From JAKVCB01 sp963578605 (GTDB taxonomy: Bacteria > Planctomycetota > Planctomycetia > Pirellulales > Lacipirellulaceae): a stretch of 64,000 bases of DNA. The DNA is taken from NCBI GenBank assembly GCA_963578605.1, contig CAUZEA010000017.1, positions 1 through 64,000 of the forward strand. The letters run 5' to 3'. The notes under the pieces are model-generated. The model did no database searches and had not been told where the DNA came from. It saw only the letters and a list, made by a program, of their open reading frames with translations. The position numbers and the translations under genes were made by a program. Shown piece by piece: positions 54,079 through 62,079 of this stretch (position 1 is the first letter of the stretch; every line of letters starts with the position of its first letter).

Positions 54079-54534
54079 TCATGTTCGTACCTCAGCCATC
54101 CCATTCTTGAGAGCATCAATCATTTCGCTGGCCTGCCTGATGGACAGGTCCTCAACGCGACTCAAATGAAATCGCTCCTGAACGACGCTGTTGGGATCGA
54201 GCCGCTGGTCCCGAGCAATCGCAAAGATCGCACCAACCTGGCTCTTCGTGGCCGTTCCAGCTGGCGGTTCAATGGGTTGCCCATTCCCGTTGGCATGCTC
54301 ACTGCTGCTGGAACGGACAGGTTCGTTTGAAGTTCCTCTCGGCGACCGACCTAGTTCCTCTTCAACGCTCCGGCGAGCCATTGCGTAGAGTAACTGCACA
54401 CGCTCTCGTAGCAGTTGCGGATCACTAACAACTCCAGCGTCGAGCTCCACCTCCAGATGGGCAGTGGCTCCTCGTGATCCATAATTTGCTTCACCGATTT
54501 TTCGGCTGAGTCCGACATTGAGTTTTGCTGGCAT
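54079..54534 (-). CDS. Planctomycete mobile-element protein with C-terminal helical domain
   Basis: The 151-residue protein has AAGGAG before the ATG at 54534. The N-terminal part (LNVGLSRKIGEANYGSRGA to VELDAGVV, about 5-36) looks like a short beta hairpin; the middle is polar and probably disordered. The C-terminal part (about 97-147) has SQVGAIFAIARDQRLDPNSV and LSIRQASEMIDALK, a pattern seen at the ends of some phage recombination and DNA-binding proteins. A single-strand DNA binding or annealing role is inference. It lies within the leftward cassette group. Confidence 0.75.
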   Translation of the reverse strand: MPAKLNVGLSRKIGEANYGSRGATAHLEVELDAGVVSDPQLLRERVQLLYAMARRSVEEELGRSPRGTSNEPVRSSSSEHANGNGQPIEPPAGTATKSQVGAIFAIARDQRLDPNSVVQERFHLSRVEDLSIRQASEMIDALKNGMAEVRT

Positions 54535-54571
54535 TACATATTCTCCTTACATTTGGGTGATTGTTGGTTGA

Positions 54572-54760
54572 TTAAGCCGCGTGTTGCTTGTCGGGCAAAT
54601 GAGCTGTGTTGCGACATTGATCAAAGTGGTCCCAGTCAATCGGACAAATGTCCGTCTCAGTGGGAATCCAGTGCGCGACTGAAAATCCTCGCCTTGCGAT
54701 TTCTGATATTGTTTCACCCGTTTTGTGGGCAACTTGTCGGTTAAGTTCTCGTTGGTTCAT
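54572..54760 (-). CDS. Small planctomycete protein of 62 residues
   Basis: AAAGGAG precedes the ATG at 54760. The chain reads MNQRELNRQVAHKTGETISE, IARRGFSVAHWIP, then a part rich in D, H and C. I know this opening (NQRELNR, TGET, IARRGFS) from many planctomycete genomes and mobile elements, but not its function. A short HTH-like helix pair at 4-25 is possible. It overlaps no other gene and is preceded by the terminator of the DUF932-like gene. Confidence 0.75.
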   Translation of the reverse strand: MNQRELNRQVAHKTGETISEIARRGFSVAHWIPTETDICPIDWDHFDQCRNTAHLPDKQHAA

Positions 54761-54789
54761 TGTTGAATCTCCTTTTTTGTTAAGCGCAC

Positions 54790-54816
54790 AAAAAAAGCCC
54801 ACGCAAATGCATGGGC
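54790..54816 (-). terminator. Leftward intrinsic terminator after DUF932-like gene
   Basis: GCCCATGC and GCGTGGGC (minus strand, one G-T pair) form a stem around ATTT at 54797-54816, followed by seven T (54790-54796). It lies 26 bases after the DUF932-like stop. Confidence 0.8.
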
Positions 54817-54841
54817 GGTAAAACTCGTAGGTGATTGGATG

Positions 54842-55585
54842 CTAGGCGGCTAGCTGGAAGTCACAGACTTGATCGAGCAGCTGGTGGAGTCTCTGGCTGC
54901 GCCGAGGCAGCGTGTTCAGGTTGGCGCCCTTCCAAGTCTCTGAAAACGCATTGTGAAGTCTCCAGAGCGATCTGCCATGGTTGGTAAACTGGTTGTGCGA
55001 CGGCTCACGCCATTCGCTGAGTACGCCCGGCACTTTGGTGACCGGGATTATCTTGTCGTCGATTGCTCTGATAATCAGGTCATGTGCCGCGCGGTTATTG
55101 ATACGTTTGTGCTTGTAGGTCTTGATGCGGTTGTGCTGGTCGACTCTTAGCTGCGTGAATCCACTGATCGCATCGCGAACTAAATCCGGCAAGTCGCGAT
55201 GTACGAACCGTGTGTGTTTGCGGGCCAATGTGATCTCAGCGCCGAAGGACAAGTTGTCACAAACCAATACGCACGCCCCCACACAGATCCCGGCTGGGAA
55301 CGTTTTGTCGTGAGAGTTCCGCAAACCAAGAACAAGGTTGTAGTCATCCTCGGCATGGCCATTGGCTAGTTCCATCAACCCGAAGTACCTGGCACCATCA
55401 CCCCACAGACCGTGAGCTTGGTTGGTAACATGAAACCCTTGTCTTTCGATTGTTTCGTCGACCAGTTCGAGCAGACGTTGATGAGACACGGGAACCCATG
55501 TTTTAGTTCTTTCAGGAGTCGAAGCGTTGGCAAGTTCATCACGTGAAACGTGTTTTCCACCGCAGTGCATCAAAAGATTAGGCAT
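54842..55585 (-). CDS. DUF932-like phage/plasmid protein
   Basis: The 247-residue protein has AAAGGAAGG before the ATG at 55585. It contains the pattern of the DUF932 phage/plasmid-like family: VPVSHQRLLELVDETIERQG, ARYFGLMELAN, LGLRNSHDKTFPAGICVGAC, VCDNLSFGAEITLARKHT, and a C-terminal helical part (SLWRLHNAFSETWKG). The family is carried by many phages and plasmids; its role is unknown. It is the first gene of the leftward cassettes, after a hairpin in its leader. Its bounded terminator suggests an independent transcription unit. Confidence 0.82.
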   Translation of the reverse strand: MPNLLMHCGGKHVSRDELANASTPERTKTWVPVSHQRLLELVDETIERQGFHVTNQAHGLWGDGARYFGLMELANGHAEDDYNLVLGLRNSHDKTFPAGICVGACVLVCDNLSFGAEITLARKHTRFVHRDLPDLVRDAISGFTQLRVDQHNRIKTYKHKRINNRAAHDLIIRAIDDKIIPVTKVPGVLSEWREPSHNQFTNHGRSLWRLHNAFSETWKGANLNTLPRRSQRLHQLLDQVCDFQLAA

Positions 55586-55981
55586 GCTTCCTTCCTTTCA
55601 TGATTTTGGAGTACCGACGAAAAAAGACCGCCAGGTAAACGCATTGACGCTTACCTGACGGGCTTAGAACTTTGGGTTTTTGGTGCTTTCTAAAGGCTAA
55701 GGACTTCCTCACTTAATAATGACACGTTTTGAGAGGAAATTCAGGTCATTTGCACCGCGATTGATGACCTTTTTCTGTCCAGGCTCGGAATCACGAAGGG
55801 GCTGGGCGGCGTACCGTCAGATAATGGGCGATTATGTTCGCGTAGAGGGCTTTCGATTTGTGTAAAATGAGTTGTCAAGACGGCGTCGTTTCGGCCAGGC
55901 TGTTTTGGGTTTAAGCGTGCCGGGTCACTACGCGCCAAAGTCACCAGAGCTACCAGCTCATACACCCTGGGAGAAACAGAA
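55586..55981. other. Element right flank / promoter region
   Basis: The stretch holds the leader of the DUF932-like gene, a hairpin with T run, and the promoter region of the propeller gene. An 86-codon leftward frame at 55741-56001 has no ribosome binding site. No second tRNA half was found. Confidence 0.5.
55620..55660 (-). terminator. Hairpin with T run in leader of DUF932-like gene
   Basis: CGTCAGGTAA and TTACCTGGCG (minus strand) form a ten-base stem with one G-T pair and a 12-base loop, followed by GTCTTTTTT. It lies 35 bases upstream of the DUF932-like ATG, so it may end an upstream leftward transcript or act as an attenuator. Confidence 0.7.
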
Positions 55982-57553
55982 ATGAACACGGTGTTTGGCA
56001 AAAATTTGACATTCGTTGCGTGGGCGGCGCTAAGCCTGTTGTTGGCGGGCGAGGGGGCCGCTGAGGATCCTTACGAAGAAGCCTGGGCCCGCCAGCTGGG
56101 GACAAGCGAATTTGATGATTGGGGTCTTGGCGTGGCGGTGGATGCGATGGGTAACGCGTTCATCAGCGGGGGGACCAATGGCAGCCTAGGACCAGGCGGT
56201 GTCGGATCGAGCCCGGGCAAGGGGGACCCCTTTCTGGTCAAATACGACACAGCGGGCAACTTGCTCTGGACCCAACAGCTGGGCACAAGCGGGGAGGAAA
56301 TCGGTCGTGGCGTGGCGGTGGATGCGGTGGGTAATGCGTTCATCAGCGGGGAGACCAATGGCAGCCTAGGCGGACCCCACGCGGGCAAAGATGACGCCTT
56401 TCTGCTCAAATACAGCGCGGAGGGCAACTTGCTCTGGACCCAACAGCTGGGTACAAGCGATTCGGATTACAGTGAGGGCATAGCGGTGGATGCGGTGGGT
56501 AGCGCGTTCGTCACGGGGTTTACCGGGGGCAGCCTAGGCGGGCCCAGTGCGGGCGACTATGACGCCTTTCTGGCCAAATACAGCGCGGCGGGCAACCTGC
56601 TCTGGACCCAACAGCTGGGCACAAGCGCGCTTGATGTTGCTAGTGGCGTGGCGGTGGATGCGGCGGGCAGCGCGTTCATCACCGGGTACACCAAAGGCAG
56701 CCTCGGCGGGCCCAACGCGGGCGGGAACGACGCCTTTCTGGCCAAATACAGCGCGGCGGGCAACCTGCTCTGGACCCAACAGCTGGGTACAAGCGAAGGG
56801 GATCGCGCTCGTAGCGTGGCGGTGGATGCGGTGGGTAGCGCGTTCGTCATCGGGGCGACCTCCGGCAGCCTCGGCGGGCCCAACGCGGGCGAGAACGACG
56901 CCTTTCTGGCCAAATACAGCGCGGAGGGCAACTTGCTCTGGACCCAACAGCTGGGTACAAGCAAGGAGGAGGCCGGTTATGGCGTGGCGGTGGATGCGGT
57001 GGGTAGCGCGTTCGTCAGCGGGGTCACCCTGGGCAGCCTCGGCGGGCCCAACGCGGGCGGGAACGACGCCTTTCTGGCCAAATACAGCGCGGAGGGCAAC
57101 TTGCTCTGGACCCAACAGCTGGGTACAATCGCTTCGGATTACGGTGAGGACGTGGCGGTGGATGCGGTGGGTAGCGCGTTCATCACCGGGACGACCAGAG
57201 GCAGCCTCGGCGGGCCCCACGCGGGCGAGCGGGACGCCTTTCTGGCGAAGTTCGAGTTCGTACCTAGCTCCATCCCAGTCATTCCGGGCGACTACAACCA
57301 GGATGGAGTGGTCGATGCTGCAGACTACACGATGTGGGCCGACAACCGGGGGTCGACCTTTGATCTGGGCGGCAATGGGGACGAGACCGGCGGCAGCGGC
57401 GGCGTTGTCGATGTTGCTGATTACTCCTTGTGGAAAGCCAGTTTTGGCAATACCGCCGCTGGTTCGGCAACGGGAGCCGTTCCCGAACCAACATCCTTGC
57501 TCGTCACGCTTGTGGGAATGCTCGCGCTCGCCCTGTTTAACCGGCGCCGTTAG
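55982..57553 (+). CDS. Secreted seven-blade SBBP propeller with dockerin and PEP-CTERM
   Basis: The 523-residue protein has a signal peptide (about 1-27). Seven SBBP repeats follow (about 33-425), each 56 residues: (A/T)(R/Q)QLGTS, GVAVDAVGSAF, GSLGGPNAG, DAFLAKYSA and EGNLLW. At DNA level the period is exactly 168 bases across six successive units (anchor word at 56254, 56422, 56590, 56758, 56926 and 57094). A dockerin-like pair (GDYNQDGVVDAADYTMWADN, DYSLWKASFGN) and a PEP-CTERM end (VPEPTSLLVTLVGMLALALF) complete it. It is probably a surface-exposed binding propeller. GGGAGA precedes the ATG. Confidence 0.93.
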   Translation: MNTVFGKNLTFVAWAALSLLLAGEGAAEDPYEEAWARQLGTSEFDDWGLGVAVDAMGNAFISGGTNGSLGPGGVGSSPGKGDPFLVKYDTAGNLLWTQQLGTSGEEIGRGVAVDAVGNAFISGETNGSLGGPHAGKDDAFLLKYSAEGNLLWTQQLGTSDSDYSEGIAVDAVGSAFVTGFTGGSLGGPSAGDYDAFLAKYSAAGNLLWTQQLGTSALDVASGVAVDAAGSAFITGYTKGSLGGPNAGGNDAFLAKYSAAGNLLWTQQLGTSEGDRARSVAVDAVGSAFVIGATSGSLGGPNAGENDAFLAKYSAEGNLLWTQQLGTSKEEAGYGVAVDAVGSAFVSGVTLGSLGGPNAGGNDAFLAKYSAEGNLLWTQQLGTIASDYGEDVAVDAVGSAFITGTTRGSLGGPHAGERDAFLAKFEFVPSSIPVIPGDYNQDGVVDAADYTMWADNRGSTFDLGGNGDETGGSGGVVDVADYSLWKASFGNTAAGSATGAVPEPTSLLVTLVGMLALALFNRRR

Positions 57554-57665
57554 TGATACAGCCGACGACCAGGTTGACCACGACGCGGGGACTGGCGACC
57601 CGTCAGAGAGGATAAATCAAACAGCCGCGTATCGCTCGACCTGGTACGGCGAGGCGTTAACGTAG

Positions 57666-58385
57666 TTGCCCGGAATTGGAGTGGAGCCCGAAATTTCCGG
57701 CTTGCGCATTGTCTCAGAAGGCAGTGACGATCGGATCCTGCTTTTTGACCGGGGAACCGTCACCCAGCTGTCAGACGATAACACTCGATCATTCTCGCCA
57801 GAAATCTCTGGGCCAAACGTTACTTGGTGGTCGATGGATCGGGAAACCGAAATTTGGGACATCTATGTGGCCTACTGGATGGGCCCAGATGCGATGCTTG
57901 AAAATGTTGACCTTAGTCAGGAAGATCTCTCTGGCCTCGATCTCTCTGGCCTCGATCTCTCTGGCACAAACTTAAGCGGTGCCGACTTCAGTAACACCTC
58001 GGGCTGGGCGGAAGCAATTTTTGAAGGCGCGTTTTATGACCCGGAAAATGTGCCCGAGTGGGCTAATGGCATGACCCCATCGGAAATGGGGATCACTGCT
58101 GGTTTCCCAGAACCCCCTGATGTGTCTGCTGCCGACTACAACGACGACGGCATTGTTGATGCAGCCGACTACACCGTCTGGCGTGATCAGATGGGACCAC
58201 TCGTGCCACCAGGGTACGGTGCCGATGGCGATGGGTTCATCGGATACAAAGACTACCTGCTCTGGAAAGATGCTTATGGTGGCGTGGTTACCACCGCGTC
58301 TTCAAACACACGTGTACCAGAACCGACTACTCTGCTTCTGGTGTTAATCTCCTTCTTCGGTACGCCCCTACGGCGTGCTGTGTGA
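57666..58385 (+). pseudogene. 5'-truncated propeller/pentapeptide/dockerin/PEP-CTERM gene
   Basis: The frame opens at a TTG directly after an in-frame TAG, without ribosome binding site or signal peptide. The first 65 residues are two TolB-like propeller segments (EPEISGLRIVSEGSDDRILL, SPEISGPNVTWW). Pentapeptide-like repeats follow (NVDLSQEDLSGLDLSGLDLS), then a dockerin pair (YNDDGIVDAADYTVWRDQMG, YKDYLLWKDAYGG) and a PEP-CTERM end (VPEPTTLLLVLISFFGTPLRR). A secreted family with no signal peptide is best explained by loss of the 5' part. An unusual start upstream remains possible. Confidence 0.7.
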
Positions 58386-58555
58386 TCGGTGAGAGTAGAT
58401 GGCACACCCCAGAAGGGTGTGCACTATAGAGGACACATCCCGAGTACCTCGCAGCCCTCTATGGGGCTGCGGGCAAAACCTTGCCCCTGCACTGGGGACG
58501 GGTCATACTGGCCAGTGGTATTCCGCAGGAGGTGCCTTTTCGCTGGAGTCCACTA

Positions 58556-59143
58556 ATGCGTCTGGTTACGCTGTTTCTGATCGCCGCTTTCGCGGTGTCT
58601 ACTGTGGGTGCTGCTTCGTATCAGAAGACTGACGGTACGATCGTTGATCCGATCCTGGACACTTTCGGTAACACGCATTCCTACAGGACTGGGAATGACC
58701 TGGAATCCTACGCGATCCCGCGTGACAGCGCGAACCTCTACGGGGCGGATCTGTCCTACGCGCACCTGGACAACGCGAACCTGTTCCGCGCGGGCCTGTG
58801 GTACGCGAACCTGAGCAACGCGAACCTGACGGGTGCGAACCTGTCGGGCGCGAACCTGGAGCACGCCGACCTGGCTGATGCGAAACTGTTGGGCACGGAC
58901 CTGTCGGGCGCGGACGTCCAGGAGGCACAGCTGTCCAACACAACTTTCAGTACCAGCACAGTTCTTTTCGACGGGCAAACCGTGTTGCAACACGGTTTTG
59001 ATACAGCTGGCCTGAAGGCCTACTTGACGGATGATCTAGGTGTATAGGAAGCCGAAAGTCTAACCATCATCCCAGAACCCACCACCCTGCTGCTGGCCCT
59101 CTTGGCCTTGGCCGCCGTGCCGCTTCGAGTGCGGCACGGGTGA
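58556..59143 (+). pseudogene. Pentapeptide-repeat protein gene with stop before PEP-CTERM
   Basis: From the ATG at 58556 a signal peptide (RLVTLFLIAAFAVSTVGA) leads into about ten A(N/D)LxxA pentapeptide repeats (residues about 62-135, with NANLTGANLSGANLEHADLA). The frame stops at TAG 59045-59047. Read through, it continues in the same frame to IIPEPTTLLLALLALAAVPL and a basic end, a normal PEP-CTERM signal, with a TGA at 59141-59143. The nonsense mutation removes the sorting signal, so the product would be a secreted but unanchored 163-residue protein. Recoding of TAG is considered unlikely. Confidence 0.8.
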
Positions 59144-59258
59144 TGTAAATCAATCAGGAATCCGATCGGGGGTGGGTCGAGTTTAAACGGTTGCCACATC
59201 GATCCGGTGGAGGACGTATGCCCGGCAAGGTAGGATATACCCCGCTGGATATGGCCGA

Positions 59259-59275
59259 TGTAAACCGCGTTTACA
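59259..59275. promoter_or_regulatory. Palindrome TGTAAAC-CGC-GTTTACA
   Basis: Perfect seven-base arms with a three-base spacer, preceded by ATGCCCGGCAAGGTAGG at 59219-59235. The same arrangement, slightly changed, lies before the paralogous gene at 62.08 kb and near 2.15 kb. The arms resemble LacI-family operators. Confidence 0.6.
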
Positions 59276-59289
59276 CGGGGGGGAGAAAT

Positions 59290-59590
59290 AAACCGCTTAC
59301 CATATTTTGGGGTAGCCTTGTTGCTGTTGTTCCATGCTTGTCGTGGGGCGGAGGCAGATCCACCGCTGGCCGTTGCTCCGTTTAATAGTGATCAAGCCAA
59401 AGCCCATCAAAAAGCATGGGCCGATCACCTCGGCACACCTGTTCAAATTACGAACCCCATTGGGCTGAAGCTCAACCTGATCCCACCGGGTGAGTTCGCG
59501 ATGGGGAGTCCGGATTCCGAGCCGGGTCGTAGCGACAGCGAAACCGAACATCGGGTAAGGATCACAAAGCCATTTTATTTGACGTATTAA
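59290..59590 (+). pseudogene. Truncated sulfatase-modifying-factor-like gene (copy 1)
   Basis: The remnant matches the 5' part of the gene at 62080 at DNA level, from its leader to KPFYL. It encodes KAWADHLGTPVQITNPIGLK and PPGEFAMGSPDSEPGR. The position of the paralogue's ATG reads ATAA here, so the start is lost. It breaks off at a TAA (59588-59590), after which unrelated sequence begins. The SUMF1-type domain would have been about 220 residues; only its opening survives. Confidence 0.85.
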
Positions 59591-59658
59591 TTCTCATGCC
59601 GTATTCTCTGCATAATATATTTGCCACCGTTTGCTTTGAGCGAGGAGGGTAGTAGCGT

Positions 59659-60054
59659 ATGAGAAATCGAATGCGTCCTCTATCGATCGCGTTCTCATTT
59701 GTCTTCGCTTGCGCAGCCCATGCGAACGGCCAGACTACGCAGGGAGAAATAGTGGGGACTGTTACCGATTCCACCGGGCTTGTTGCACCCGGCGTGGAGA
59801 TTACGGCCACCAGCCGGCTGACCGGATTCAGCCGAGTGACGAATACCAACGAATCGGGCGGCTACGTGGTATCCCATCTTGAACCGAGCACCGCTAGTCT
59901 CTTGGGCTTCAAGAAGGCCCAGAGCGAGCCTGTGGTGCTCGAGGGCATCAGGAAACTCCGCGTTGATCTGAGACTCGAGGTCGGGGAGATCTCCTGCAAC
60001 TCCGGGCCATTCGGCAATGACGATGGCTTTAATCCATCAAGGAGGCCAATATGA
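59659..60054 (+). pseudogene. N-terminal remnant of TonB-receptor-type protein
   Basis: The 131-residue product has a signal peptide (about 1-24) and a carboxypeptidase-regulatory-like domain: GEIVGTVTDSTGLVAPGVEI, ATSRLTGFSRVTNTNESGGY, ending with RVDLRLEVGEI. This is the opening of the large TonB-dependent receptors common in acidobacteria, where about 900 more residues (plug and barrel) would follow. Here it ends after 131 residues in an ATGA overlap with the next gene. It is either a remnant that has become a leader for that gene, or a small secreted domain still in use. GGAGGG lies well placed before the ATG. Confidence 0.65.
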
Positions 60055-61670
60055 CATTCGGAAGACTGTGCCTATTGATGATGTTAGCGGGGTCGGCCGG
60101 ATCTACTCTTGCTGAAAATAAGCCGCCGATCAAGGTTGGAACAGACAGACAACTGCTTTTCGATCCCATGTTTCTCGAGACCTCCAGGGGAATACAGCTC
60201 AAGATGAACAAACCGTACCAGGAACCGGTGCCGGTGCTTGTCCCCGACAGGCCGTGGGAAAAACACATATACCGTTATCTCTCTGTGGCTCTGGATGGCG
60301 GCGTCTTCCGCATGTGGTACGGTGTTTGGGCTCCACGGGACACCGGGCTAGATGAAGGCCGGAAGCTGCTCTGCTATGCGGAGTCCAAGGACGGCGTCAG
60401 ATGGGAGAAGCCCGACCTCGGGGTTCTTACGTTCAAGGGATCCAAAAGGAACAATATCGTGGGGCCACCCTTGCAAACTGATCTTGGGCGCCCTTCGGCT
60501 CGCGGGCGAGCTGGGGAGGAGCGGATCGCTGCGGGGCTCCCCACCGACGCCTGGGCTGGGGCTGGGAGCATGTCGGGCGGCACCGTTTTCCGGGACGACC
60601 ACGGCAGCGCTGAGGAACGATACAAACTTTGGACCAAATACGAGACAGGCAAGGAAGATGAAGAAAGGGGGATACGTTCGGGTCTTTGGGCAATGGTTTC
60701 GCCGGACGGAATTCGCTGGCGGATGCTCAAAGATGGGTATCCGTTAGATCGAAGCACCGCAGATTTGCCCCATGCCGGTGACACCCAGTCCATTCCCTTT
60801 TGGGATCCGGACCTGAACAAGTACGTCGGGTTCGTCCGGATCAAGAAGCGCCCTCCAGGCAGGGGAAGGACCACCTCCGTGGGACTCATAACTTCAGATG
60901 ATTTCCGGAATTGGACGGTAGTGAGAGAGATATTCGCGGCAGACCAGCGGGACGAGGATGCTCTGGTTCCGGGTGGCTCTCCCAGGCATCGTCCGGTCGT
61001 GGACTACTACGTTCCTGGCGGCATGAAGGTGCCTGGTGTTCCCAATGCTTATATCCTCCTGCCGACTGCCAATTATCACTGGGGAGAAGATCTGTTCCCT
61101 CAAAATCAGGATGTCCGGCTTGCTACGAGTCGTGACCTTTTGAATTGGTGGCAGCCGCCTGAGAGGGAGCCGTTCCTGCGACTGGGGGCGGATGGAACAG
61201 CTTCCGCCGGAATGATCCTTGCGAATCCATGGCTCATCCCGGTCGGCGACGAATTGTGGATCTATTACTCGGGGATCGGTGCGACTGAGAAAGGTGCCCA
61301 TCCGAATACCGGCGGCTTCGACAGCGGCGTATTCCGCGCTCGATTTCGGCGGGACGGTTTCGTCTCCGCGGACGCTTCATACGACGGAGGCGAATTCACC
61401 ACCCCTCTGTTGACTTTCGCCGGGCGGCGTCTTGAGCTCAATATGGACGGGAGCGCCGGCGGGTGGTTGCAGGTTGAGATACTCTCTGAACGAGGAACCC
61501 CTATCCCCGGGTATGACCTGAACGTCTGTGATACGATTCGCGGCAATTCAGTGAGGAAGCATGTCACCTGGCAGGGGCGGGACGACGTCTCGGAACTTGC
61601 GGGCAAACCTGTGCGCCTGCGGTTTGTGATGAGATCCATGAAGCTTTTCGCCTTCCAATTCCTCGAGTGA
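60051..61670 (+). CDS. Secreted glycoside-hydrolase-like five-blade propeller protein
   Basis: The 539-residue protein has a signal peptide (about 1-21). The catalytic-type domain (about 30-440) has the alternating blade pattern of GH32/GH43/GH62-like five-blade propellers: DRQLLFDPMFLETSRGI, FRMWYGVWAPRDTG, CYAESKDGVRWEKPDLG, ETGKEDEERGIRSGLW, PFWDPDLNKYVGFVRIKK and TSDDFRNWTV. The C-terminal part (about 450-539) is a beta sandwich (GGWLQVEILSERGTPI, RLRFVMRSMKLFAFQF). Family-level prediction is extracellular cleavage of a glycosidic bond; the substrate is unknown. Its ATG overlaps the upstream stop by four bases, and the AGGAGG before it is strong. Confidence 0.85.
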   Translation: MTFGRLCLLMMLAGSAGSTLAENKPPIKVGTDRQLLFDPMFLETSRGIQLKMNKPYQEPVPVLVPDRPWEKHIYRYLSVALDGGVFRMWYGVWAPRDTGLDEGRKLLCYAESKDGVRWEKPDLGVLTFKGSKRNNIVGPPLQTDLGRPSARGRAGEERIAAGLPTDAWAGAGSMSGGTVFRDDHGSAEERYKLWTKYETGKEDEERGIRSGLWAMVSPDGIRWRMLKDGYPLDRSTADLPHAGDTQSIPFWDPDLNKYVGFVRIKKRPPGRGRTTSVGLITSDDFRNWTVVREIFAADQRDEDALVPGGSPRHRPVVDYYVPGGMKVPGVPNAYILLPTANYHWGEDLFPQNQDVRLATSRDLLNWWQPPEREPFLRLGADGTASAGMILANPWLIPVGDELWIYYSGIGATEKGAHPNTGGFDSGVFRARFRRDGFVSADASYDGGEFTTPLLTFAGRRLELNMDGSAGGWLQVEILSERGTPIPGYDLNVCDTIRGNSVRKHVTWQGRDDVSELAGKPVRLRFVMRSMKLFAFQFLE

Positions 61671-62079
61671 GCTGCGGTTTGCGACTGATAGGAAATTTGA
61701 TTTCCACTAGCAGAGCTGATGCTAGTAGGGGGAACTGTTAATTCAAGATTGAGTTTCAGACTTGAAACAAGCAGGATTTTCCTTGGGATGATCTCCCCTT
61801 CCAACCTCGGTTTGCCCGCGTAGCAACTCGATCCATCGAATTTTCCACCGCGGCAAACTCGCCCGTGGTGACCTGCATCGGGTGGAGGATGGCCAGACTA
61901 ACTGACTCTGAATCAGTTGGGCCGGTATCCTACACTAGCATGTAGTCGCGGTGTCGGATTGGTAGTGGGGGACGCGGTACCCAGTACCCGGCTCCTGCCG
62001 GTGGATGACGTATTCCCGGCAGGGTAGGATAGAACCCGCTGGATATGGCCGATGTAAAAGCGTTTACACGGGGGGGACA
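61671..62079. other. Intergenic region with hairpin
   Basis: ACTAGCA (61706-61712) and TGCTAGT (61720-61726) form a perfect seven-base stem 35 bases after the preceding stop, without a T run. The right end carries the composite palindromic motif. No gene is supported. Confidence 0.5.
62053..62068. promoter_or_regulatory. Palindrome TGTAAA-AGCG-TTTACA
   Basis: Perfect six-base arms lie 11 bases before the ATG of the sulfatase-modifying-factor-like gene, next to GGGGGGAC. The same leader is present before the truncated paralogue at 59.29 kb. A repressor bound here would block the ribosome site region or the promoter. Confidence 0.6.

Larger units (their letters stand above)
46857..55740. mobile_element. 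Integrative element with family A DNA polymerase
   Basis: The left end is the tRNA-Arg half and the integrase. Rightward genes encode a winged-helix protein, a DUF1580-like HTH protein, an uncharacterised protein coupled to a DNA polymerase, a small winged-helix protein and a planctomycete-type hypothetical. Leftward genes encode a 42-residue protein, a 151-residue protein, a 62-residue protein and a DUF932-like protein, each followed by a terminator. No virion or conjugation genes are seen. The right end is uncertain because no second copy of the tRNA half was found; 55740 is an estimate between the last leftward gene and the propeller gene. Confidence 0.75.

Noticed and set aside
46857..55740. 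Complete prophage
   Set aside because: No portal, terminase, capsid, tail or lysis gene is recognisable in this interval.
55741..56001. 86-codon leftward frame at the right flank of the element
   Set aside because: No ribosome binding site and it overlaps the start and promoter region of the propeller gene.
56534..57220. 228-codon leftward frame
   Set aside because: It is the antisense of the 168-bp repeats, open only because the repeat is open in several frames.
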